This document shows, one piece after another, positions 1-6,419 of a DNA stretch of 22,535 nt. The notes beneath the pieces were generated by a model. That model saw nothing but the letters and a program-made list of their open reading frames with translations, had not been told where the DNA came from and searched no databases. The stretch comes from Candidatus Bathyarchaeota archaeon (GTDB lineage Archaea > Thermoproteota > Bathyarchaeia > Bathyarchaeales > DTEX01). The stretch spans positions 1-22,535 of the forward strand of contig JAGGZB010000113.1 of NCBI GenBank assembly GCA_021162225.1. The letters run 5' to 3'. Made by a program: the position numbers and the translations under genes. Every line of letters starts with the position of its first letter. Position 1 is the stretch's first letter.

Positions 1-1207
1 CGATTAAAACAGACTCGCCAATCTCGTCGTATTTAGGCCTTCCAGCCCGTCCAACCATCTGCTTATACTCAAGGACGCTTATTGGGTAATAACCATATCC
101 CGGCTCGTATCGCCTGTAATCACTTATGATCACCATTCGGGCTGGAAGATTAACTCCAAAAGCAAGCGTCGGAGTTGCAGTTAAAGCCTTTATCCTACCG
201 TCGCGAAAAGCATCCTCAATTATCCTTCTATGCGACGGAGATAACCCAGCATGATGGAAAGCGACGCCGCGCCCTACTAAGTCTGCGAGTAAGTCGCTTA
301 TTCTCGTCCTTTCAGTTGAGGAAAGTATAGACTCGGCAACGTGCTTCAATGCCCTCTTCAATGCCTTCGAGAGAATCTCATCAACCTTCGCCGCTGCCTT
401 CTTAGCTAGGCTTACAGCCCTTCTTCTGGTAGATGTAAATATCAACACTTGGCCGCCGTGTTCAATACTATGTAGAGTCAGATTCAACACGGGATTACTC
501 ACTTTTTTCTGAATCTTCATTGACCCTCCATCCTTGAACTGGATCTCGTTGCCCATCAAGACTCCCTCCCGGAGCTTCACAGGCCTCCAGTCAGTAGTCA
601 CAGGAATCGCGTTAAGCCAGTTGGCAATATCCTCCGCGTTGCTCACGGTTGCGCTTAAAGCAAGTAGCTGCATCTCTGGATTAACTTGTCTTAGACGAGT
701 AAGCACTATTTCAAGAGTTGGTCCTCGCTCCAAGTCATTTAGTAAGTGAATCTCGTCTGCAACTACTAGTGAAACTTCGTCGAACCACGGTGCCCTGTGA
801 CGTAGTAGAGAGTCGCACTTCTCATTTGTTGCAACTATTATATCGAACTTTCCAAGCCAAGGATCGCTACTGTCAAAGTCTCCCGTGCTTATGCCGACCT
901 TAATCCTTTTACCGTCCGGCTTCCTCAGAGATTCATACTTCTTAAACTCTACGTATTTCTCACTTGCGAGGGCTCTTAGAGGAGAAAGATAAAGAACTTT
1001 TCCTTCCCTTTCCAGTATATGCTTGACAGCGCAGAGCTCAGCAACAAGAGTCTTTCCGGAAGCTGTTGGACTTGCAAGTAGGAGATTTCTTCCCTCCAGA
1101 GCTCCAGCTCTGATAGCTTCTACTTGAGGGGGAAAGAGCTCTCGGATTCCGGAATCTGCGAGGATCCTCTTTGCCTCTTCAGGTATGTCCAGTTCTTCGC
1201 AGAGCAA
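1..1207 (-). CDS. hel308: Hel308-type Ski2-like superfamily 2 DNA helicase, partial (C-terminal part missing)
   Basis: This is an ATP-dependent 3'-5' DNA helicase that in archaea acts at stalled or branched replication forks. About 402 residues are visible and the gene runs off the left edge. In order I read a Q-motif region (ELFPPQVEAI), Walker A SPTASGKT, the DEIH box VADEIHLLND, motif III ALSAT, a motif IV region (VLIFTSTRR) and motif VI QMVGRAGRP. The winged-helix and ratchet domains lie outside the window. The start is taken as the TTG at 1207-1205, because a TGA lies two codons upstream and no ATG or GTG lies near it. It begins 17 nt after the mcm stop, so gins23-mcm-hel308 looks like one operon. 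The DEIH box and the motif VI sequence fit Hel308 better than other Ski2-like helicases such as ASCC3 or Brr2 types, but the diagnostic C-terminus is not visible. Confidence 0.88.
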   Translation of the reverse strand, partial: MLCEELDIPEEAKRILADSGIRELFPPQVEAIRAGALEGRNLLLASPTASGKTLVAELCAVKHILEREGKVLYLSPLRALASEKYVEFKKYESLRKPDGKRIKVGISTGDFDSSDPWLGKFDIIVATNEKCDSLLRHRAPWFDEVSLVVADEIHLLNDLERGPTLEIVLTRLRQVNPEMQLLALSATVSNAEDIANWLNAIPVTTDWRPVKLREGVLMGNEIQFKDGGSMKIQKKVSNPVLNLTLHSIEHGGQVLIFTSTRRRAVSLAKKAAAKVDEILSKALKRALKHVAESILSSTERTRISDLLADLVGRGVAFHHAGLSPSHRRIIEDAFRDGRIKALTATPTLAFGVNLPARMVIISDYRRYEPGYGYYPISVLEYKQMVGRAGRPKYDEIGESVLI

Positions 1208-1224
1208 AAATCTTCAGCCCTTCT

Positions 1225-3264
1225 TTAGGTCTTCTTCAGATAGCCATTTCTAGGCTCGTATATTGTGCCCTCTCTGAGAAGCTGACCTATCAGCCTTTCA
1301 GCCTCAGCCCTTGTGAGATCATACTCCGTTGTGAGCTTCTCTATCAGCTCGGATCTCTTGGCCACCCCCGTCTCTCTTTCCATCTCGACTAGAACATTTA
1401 GAACTAGGCGAAGCTTATCTTGAAGACTCTTGGGCTTCCCGGTCATGATTATGTCGATATCGATCCTATTAGATGAAACATCTATGCCAGATTCTTCAAG
1501 AGACCTCTTCATAATTGCTATGGCATGCTCAGCGTCCTCAGGGAGCACGCGATCTCTCAAAGCCGCACGAGCTCTGGCTTCAGCTATCCTCACAAGAGAC
1601 TCAAGCTGACGTGCAGTTATTGCTATTGGAGATCCTTCAGACTCGCTGGCTGAACGCATCTCAAGATAGAATTCTTTGAGTCGCTTCATAGCCTCTGGCG
1701 TTAAGATGGGGTTTATGCCCCTAGCATATGCGATATACTTTCTCAGAAGATCTGGGGGAATAATTGGCTCCGCTGGGGGAGCGCGCCTCCTATGCAGCTC
1801 TAAAATATGCTCGCTCATTCGAGCGTCTCGCTCCCTTTCCGGAGTATCTCTCAAGACGAAGATTAAATCGAATCTTGAGAGACTCGTAACTGGAAGGGAA
1901 ATGTTCTCAGCAACCGTCCTGTAGGCGTCGTATCTTCCGAGAGCCGGATTCGCAGCGGCCAAAATAGCTGTCCTAGCGTTAAGAGTTGCGACTATCCCTC
2001 CCTTCGCTATTGAGATCGTATGCTGTTCCATAGCTTCATGTATGGCGACTCTATCCTCAGGGCGCATCTTGTCGATCTCATCGATGCATGCTATGCCGCG
2101 ATCAGCTAGAACGAGAGCTCCCGCCTCCAGAGTCATGCCTCCGGTGGGACTTGGCAGGACAGCTGCGGTTAATCCGGCGGCTGTCGTCCCCCTTCCACTC
2201 GTATATAAGCCTCTAGGAGCGATTCGGGGGACGTATCTAAGGAGCTGAGACTTCGCTGTTCCTGGATCCCCGATCAGCAGAATATTGAGTTCTCCTCTTA
2301 TATTTATGTCCGGTAGATGCTTTGGAACTCCTCCGAAGAGCAGATACATTATGGCCTCCTTAATATGTTCATAACCATAGATCGAGGGAGCTATAGACTT
2401 GATAATCTTCTCATGAACGTTTGGATCCCTAGCTATCTCGAGTATCTTCCGCTCCTCCTCCGGAGTGATCTCTATGGATTCTGGTTCCTTCCCTTTAGTA
2501 TCAATAAAGTTTGCATCTAAGTAGAGACCGAACGCTCTCAGCTTTCCTCTCTTCGAAGAGGATCTATCCTCAGCTCTGACTATGCCAATCGCATAGATGC
2601 GATCTCCAGGCTGCGCGATATTCACTAGATCCTTGCCTATAAGCTGAATATTTAAAGACCGAGGAGTCTGTCCAGGAGGCAAATCCTCAGGATACTCTTG
2701 AATTCGAATCTCCTGTGAATCGACGAATTCAGACTCTTCCTGGACAAAGTCGAATCTTCCAGTCGATCTACATTCCGGGTTTGTGCATCGAGATGGAGGA
2801 GTTAGGAATGTTCCAGTCTGAGGCACATCTATTAGCTGGTCGCACCTCCTGCATCTGAAAATTGCCTTCGTAACCAGTGGTCTAACATTCGTCGCTCGTA
2901 TCACAATGCCCTCGATCATGACAAGCTTGCCTATATGCTCTGAGCTAAGGCTTCTTAGGGGAGTTACGTAGGGGATTCCCCTTATCCTAACGGTGACCCC
3001 CTGCTTCCTTATCTTCTCGGCGTACTCTGGATCCTGTATTTGCAGCTGATCGAAGGCAGCGTTGTTCGCGTATCGTAAATATTCATCTGGCTTTTCAAGT
3101 AAGCCTTCCGCCAATTTGCTATCAGCGACAAGTATATCCTCAAAATCAACAATTAGAGAAGATGAGCCGTTAAGCGCCATTTGAGATATTCTCTCACGAT
3201 ACTTATCCGACTTTAGGACAAGCTGAAATCTTTCCTGAGGTTTCTCTATAACTATTTCCGTCAT
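1225..3264 (-). CDS. mcm: Replicative DNA helicase MCM
   Basis: This is the hexameric MCM ring, the replicative helicase that unwinds DNA ahead of the fork. With this start the protein has 679 residues, the usual archaeal length. The N-terminal domain carries a CX2C...CX4C zinc site (about residues 138-165). The AAA+ core shows Walker A GDPGTAKS (about 332-339), Walker B with IACIDEIDKM (about 391-400), and an arginine-finger motif SRFD (about 463-466). The last 80 residues look like the usual winged helix. The reading frame is open to an ATG at 3303, but the ATG at 3264 has an AGGAGAAGG ribosome-binding site just upstream and gives the usual N-terminus. That site starts right after the gins23 stop codon, which suggests translational coupling. 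If the 3303 start were used, the protein would have 692 residues and overlap gins23 by 26 nt. Confidence 0.97.
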   Translation of the reverse strand: MTEIVIEKPQERFQLVLKSDKYRERISQMALNGSSSLIVDFEDILVADSKLAEGLLEKPDEYLRYANNAAFDQLQIQDPEYAEKIRKQGVTVRIRGIPYVTPLRSLSSEHIGKLVMIEGIVIRATNVRPLVTKAIFRCRRCDQLIDVPQTGTFLTPPSRCTNPECRSTGRFDFVQEESEFVDSQEIRIQEYPEDLPPGQTPRSLNIQLIGKDLVNIAQPGDRIYAIGIVRAEDRSSSKRGKLRAFGLYLDANFIDTKGKEPESIEITPEEERKILEIARDPNVHEKIIKSIAPSIYGYEHIKEAIMYLLFGGVPKHLPDINIRGELNILLIGDPGTAKSQLLRYVPRIAPRGLYTSGRGTTAAGLTAAVLPSPTGGMTLEAGALVLADRGIACIDEIDKMRPEDRVAIHEAMEQHTISIAKGGIVATLNARTAILAAANPALGRYDAYRTVAENISLPVTSLSRFDLIFVLRDTPERERDARMSEHILELHRRRAPPAEPIIPPDLLRKYIAYARGINPILTPEAMKRLKEFYLEMRSASESEGSPIAITARQLESLVRIAEARARAALRDRVLPEDAEHAIAIMKRSLEESGIDVSSNRIDIDIIMTGKPKSLQDKLRLVLNVLVEMERETGVAKRSELIEKLTTEYDLTRAEAERLIGQLLREGTIYEPRNGYLKKT

Positions 3265-3277
3265 TGCTATCCTTCTC

Positions 3278-3835
3278 CTAGAGAATTCTACTCCTCCACT
3301 CATTTATGATACGACTCAGCTCATTGTATAAAGCCGTCTCCTCTGGAGTTAGATTCCTCACAGCCTGGCTTCTCTGGCCCGGCGTGGATGCAAGTGAAAC
3401 TATCTTTTTAAGCCGGCAACTAACAATATCCTTCGAGAGATTCTCAACATACTCGTATTCTCTCATTTTATCTGGGCTTAGCCTAGAGGCTTTTTTGAGG
3501 CTTTCTAAGATCCGCCTTAGCCGGGGATAAAAGTCTTCTGGGAGGGATGAGAGGCTACTTAGGGGCTGAATACGTTCCCTATGGAGTATCGGATATAGAG
3601 TTGAGGAAGATAATTCCTCATCTTCCCTTAGGCGGACTATACCTTCCTCTTCAAGCCTCTCGGCTACCCAACGTCTCACTTCATATTCGTTTCCTTCCTC
3701 AAATGGTCCAACGGTGAAGCCGGCTAGCTCAATCTTCGGAGAGCTTCTTAAGGCGATCACTCTCGAAGGCTTGTTCTCGAACAGATAATCTGCATCTTCA
3801 ATACTTGATACGATCCTTTTCTCCGCCAAGATCAT
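3278..3835 (-). CDS. gins23: GINS complex subunit, Gins23 type
   Basis: This is a 185-residue subunit of the GINS complex, which binds MCM and Cdc45/GAN (RecJ family) to form the archaeal CMG-like helicase. The domain order is a small beta-rich B domain first (about residues 25-75, containing GFTVGPFEEG followed by EVRRWVAERL, like the Psf2/Psf3 pattern), then a helical A domain (about 95-185, with LPEDFY and LTPEETALY). B-then-A order is the Gins23 arrangement; Gins51 has A then B. It sits directly upstream of mcm, as gins23 does in Sulfolobus. The start ATG at 3835 has GAGG immediately before it, too close for an ideal ribosome-binding site. A TATA-like CTTTATTATATC (3888-3877) predicts a leader of only about 20 nt. 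Some A-domain motifs also resemble Gins51, so the subtype rests mainly on domain order and neighbourhood. Confidence 0.85.
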   Translation of the reverse strand: MILAEKRIVSSIEDADYLFENKPSRVIALRSSPKIELAGFTVGPFEEGNEYEVRRWVAERLEEEGIVRLREDEELSSSTLYPILHRERIQPLSSLSSLPEDFYPRLRRILESLKKASRLSPDKMREYEYVENLSKDIVSCRLKKIVSLASTPGQRSQAVRNLTPEETALYNELSRIINEWRSRIL

Positions 3836-4202
3836 CCTCAGCCCTAACAGAGCCCAGAAATATTGATGGAAGAAGAGATATAATAAAGATGCGATTCTTC
3901 GGCTTCTTTGAAAAGAACTTTTTCCTCGCCTAAAAATCGGATCAAAGAAATTATAGAAGGAATAAATTCCCGTCCCGTATAGGCATAGCCTATCTACAAA
4001 ATATAACGCAAAAAAATAGAAAGCTTACTTAACTTTTTGAAATCCATATGATTATCATGCACGCCAACGAATTGAAAAAACTTAAGAAAAATCCCGTTCT
4101 TAAATGGGAGAGCTTTATTAACATTCATGTATAAGCTCCTTCTGAATATTGTCTTGGAGACTTCTCTTTAAGTGAGCTATGTATGCTGGAAGGGAGAAAA
4201 CC
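3836..4202. promoter_or_regulatory. Divergent intergenic region between gins23-mcm-hel308 and DUF99-Toprim-dnaG
   Basis: These 367 bases are AT-rich and have no convincing gene on either strand. They must hold promoters for both replication operons. On the minus side there is a TATA-like element at 3888-3877. On the plus side possible TATA elements lie around 4113-4121 (CTTTATTAA) and 4164-4172 (CTCTTTAAG). Two inverted repeats sit inside: a perfect one at 3979-3993, and a less exact one at 4092-4109 (TCCC...GGGA arms with one wobble pair). I found no ORB-type origin recognition repeats and no neighbouring orc1/cdc6, so there is no support for calling this a replication origin. Confidence 0.6.
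3979..3993. repeat. Perfect 6-bp inverted repeat in the divergent replication promoter region
   Basis: ATAGGC and GCCTAT are exact reverse complements separated by ATA. The element lies about midway between the gins23 and DUF99 start codons. A protein-binding site is possible, but a 6-bp inverted repeat can occur by chance. Confidence 0.4.
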
Positions 4203-4805
4203 ATGCGGTTACATATTCATAAGAAGGGGTTTAGAGCTTTAGGAGTTTCGGAGAGCTTCGTTAAGGGTGTAAGCAAAGAATCAATCCTAGCAGGGGTAGT
4301 TATGCGAGCAGATATGAAAATTGATGGATTCACTTTTTCTAGGGCGACCGTTGGAGGAATGGATGCAACAGAAAGAATTTTAGAGATGCATAGAAGACTC
4401 GGGAGAGATGATATAAATCTTCTTTTGCTAAATGGATGCGTCATAAGCTGGTATAACGTGATAGATTTGCATAGAGTCGCTGAGGAGACGGGATTACCGT
4501 TAATCTGCGTAACATATAATGAATCAGCCGGATTAGAGAGATACTTTCGTGAGCTGTTCCCAGAGGATTGGAAACATCGCGTTGAGATATATCGAAAGAA
4601 CAAGAACAGAGTGCCTGTGAAGCTCTCCACAGGCCACGTAGTTTATATCAGGTTTACAGGTATGGAGGTCGATGAAGCTAAGGGAATACTGAATAGATTC
4701 ACGCTCGAAGGGGCTATTCCTGAACCTTTAAGGATAGCTAGACTGCTTGCTAGATCAATAATTAAAAGCTTTGGGCACTCGGCGGTGACGTATGAGCACA
4801 ATTGA
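4203..4805 (+). CDS. DUF99 family protein (UPF0215)
   Basis: This is a 200-residue archaeal protein of the DUF99 family, whose fold is predicted to relate to endonuclease V and RNase H-like nucleases. Its activity is not established. Family-like segments are the N-terminal KKGFRALGVSESF, the DGFTFSRATVGGMDAT block (acidic residue and glycines, about residues 40-56), LLLNGCVISWYNVIDL (about 77-92), GLPLICVTYNES, and the helical tail LEGAIPEPLRIARLLARSI. The ATG at 4203 is chosen over the upstream in-frame ATG at 4179 because it has a GGGAG ribosome-binding site 6 nt upstream and gives the family N-terminus. Its 3' end overlaps the Toprim gene by 14 nt, and dnaG follows. This context suggests a nucleic-acid role in replication or repair, which is inference. 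Confidence 0.87.
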   Translation: MRLHIHKKGFRALGVSESFVKGVSKESILAGVVMRADMKIDGFTFSRATVGGMDATERILEMHRRLGRDDINLLLLNGCVISWYNVIDLHRVAEETGLPLICVTYNESAGLERYFRELFPEDWKHRVEIYRKNKNRVPVKLSTGHVVYIRFTGMEVDEAKGILNRFTLEGAIPEPLRIARLLARSIIKSFGHSAVTYEHN

Positions 4806-5217
4806 GAGAAAACTTGAGGAGATAAATAAGCTGCTTGAAGAGTTAAGGCAGATATCATCCGAAGGCGCTCTCGTGATTGTTGAGGGCAAGAGAGACATCA
4901 GATCTTTGAGAAGCCTAGGGGTGAAGGGAGAAATTTTGCCTGTGAAAGCCTCCGGCAGGAGTTTTATTGATATTCTTGCTGAAATGGAACGGCGAAGAGT
5001 AGCGGAGGTTATTCTTTTGATGGACTTTGATAGACGAGGAAGAGAGTGGACGACGCGTTTGGCTAAGCATTTAGAGGCAATGAGAGCTAAGCCGAATCTT
5101 ACTTTTTGGAGAAGACTACTCAGCCTAGCTGGAAGAGACGTTAAAGATATAGAAAGTCTAGCCAGATACATTAAGACCTTAAAAGAAAAAATAGGTAAAG
5201 ATATATTGAACGAGTGA
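4792..5217 (+). CDS. Small Toprim-domain protein (COG1658-like, primase-like)
   Basis: This 141-residue protein is little more than a Toprim domain, the metal-binding fold shared by DnaG primases, topoisomerases, RNase M5 and OLD nucleases. The conserved glutamate lies in VIVEGKRD (about residues 28-35) and the DxD motif in LLMDFDRRG (about 75-83), so the metal site looks intact. The N-terminus (residues 1-22) is a short charged helix and the C-terminus (100-141) is helical and basic. It begins 14 nt inside the DUF99 gene, so the two are probably translationally coupled. dnaG, a second Toprim protein, follows after about 60 nt. The enzymatic activity is unknown; single-domain archaeal Toprim proteins of this kind are called small primase-like proteins by homology only. 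Confidence 0.85.
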   Translation: MSTIERKLEEINKLLEELRQISSEGALVIVEGKRDIRSLRSLGVKGEILPVKASGRSFIDILAEMERRRVAEVILLMDFDRRGREWTTRLAKHLEAMRAKPNLTFWRRLLSLAGRDVKDIESLARYIKTLKEKIGKDILNE

Positions 5218-5279
5218 GAGTTAAATTAGTAAACGTGCTCAAATGAATAATATTTCATGGATATTATGAGGTGGAGGAA

Positions 5280-6419
5280 TTGTCTTCTCAATCTTTCACA
5301 GTTAAATATGTTATTAAAGCAAATTTTGAAGTCGAGGGGATAGTGGAGAGGCCTGATGTTATAGGGGCTGTTTTTGGACAAACAGAAGGCCTATTTGGCT
5401 CCGAGCTGGACCTAAGAGAACTCCATAAGACCGGTAGGGTGGGCAGAATAGAGATCGAACTTAAGTCTGAAAAAGATAGGACAAAAGGGAAGATAATAAT
5501 TCCGACGAGTTTAGATAGAGTCTCAACGGCCATAATAGCCGCCAGCATCGAAAGCATAGAAAGGATAGGACCATGCAAGGCCCGTGTCTGGCTGGAGAAG
5601 ATAGAGGATGTTAGAGAAGCCAAACGCAAGGCGATAATTGAAAGAGCTAAAGAGATCCTCCATCAGTGGAATCTTGAAAAACAACCTGAAACAGAGGAGA
5701 TATTCAGAGAAGTCTCTGAGATCCTAAGGGTCAGCCGCGTCCAGAAATATGGGCCTGAAAATCTGACGGCGGGACCTGACATAGATTCTGCTAAGGAGAT
5801 AATAATTGTCGAGGGAAGAGCAGATGTCATCAACTTACTTAAGGTTGGCATACAAAACGTCATAGCTCTAGAAGGCGTGAAGATTCCAGAGACTATAATA
5901 AAACTGACTAAAGAGAAGGAGGCAACAGCCTTTCTTGATGGAGATCGGGGAGGAGACTTGATACTTAAGGAGCTTCTTCAAGTGGCCAACATAAAGTATG
6001 TTGCCAGGGCTCCCAAAGGCAAGGAGGTCGAGGACCTAAACGCTAGAGAGATCGAGGAAGCCCTTAAAAATAAGGTTCCAGTTGAGGAGCTCCTTAAGAG
6101 GAAGAAGAGAAAGAGAAGGAAGATACTTGTTCCTAAAGAAATCGGAGAGGCTGTTAAGAAGCTGGAAGGCACGCGGGAAGCGATACTCTTAGACAAGAAT
6201 ATGAACGAAATAAAGCGTCTTCCAGTCAGCGAATTAGCTGATAAGCTGAAAGATATGGATAACGTCGATACCGTCGTTTTCGATGGAGTTATAACTCAGA
6301 GACTTGTAGATATTGCAAGTGAGAAGAACATTAAGTATCTGGTTGCTGTGAGGATCTCTGACGTTATTAAGCAACCACTTAATGTTAAGCTCTTAACTTT
6401 CAATAATATATCAGATTAG
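5280..6419 (+). CDS. dnaG: Archaeal DnaG-type primase (also known as an exosome subunit)
   Basis: This is archaeal DnaG, a Toprim protein with primase activity in vitro that also associates with the RNA exosome in crenarchaea. The hallmark N-terminus is present (KYVIKANFEVEGIV, VIGAVFGQTEGLFG, SELDLREL). The Toprim core has the glutamate in IIIVEGRADV (about residue 178) and the DxD in FLDGDRGGD (about 220-222). The C-terminal part (about residues 275-379) is lysine-rich, then mixed alpha/beta. The frame opens with GTG at 5271, but TTG at 5280 has a near-perfect GAGGTG ribosome-binding site six nt upstream, so I prefer 5280 (379 residues). It is co-directional with the DUF99 and Toprim genes. 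Its TAG stop shares a 4-nt overlap with the stop of the convergent polymerase gene. Confidence 0.95.
   Translation: MSSQSFTVKYVIKANFEVEGIVERPDVIGAVFGQTEGLFGSELDLRELHKTGRVGRIEIELKSEKDRTKGKIIIPTSLDRVSTAIIAASIESIERIGPCKARVWLEKIEDVREAKRKAIIERAKEILHQWNLEKQPETEEIFREVSEILRVSRVQKYGPENLTAGPDIDSAKEIIIVEGRADVINLLKVGIQNVIALEGVKIPETIIKLTKEKEATAFLDGDRGGDLILKELLQVANIKYVARAPKGKEVEDLNAREIEEALKNKVPVEELLKRKKRKRRKILVPKEIGEAVKKLEGTREAILLDKNMNEIKRLPVSELADKLKDMDNVDTVVFDGVITQRLVDIASEKNIKYLVAVRISDVIKQPLNVKLLTFNNISD

Noticed and set aside
1225..3303. Longer MCM starting at the ATG at 3303
   Set aside because: It lacks a ribosome-binding site and adds 13 residues not usual for MCM, while the ATG at 3264 has a good site.
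4047..4149. Possible small RNA between TATGATTATC and CTGA upstream of the DUF99 gene
   Set aside because: The boxes are imperfect and about 100 nt apart, too far for an archaeal C/D guide RNA.
3836..4202. Possible replication origin in the AT-rich gap between replication operons
   Set aside because: No ORB-like repeats, no long AT-only unwinding element beyond normal promoter composition, and no orc1/cdc6 nearby.
4755..5171. 138-codon open frame opposite the Toprim gene
   Set aside because: Leucine- and serine-rich antisense of a gene with intact Toprim motifs; no start signals.
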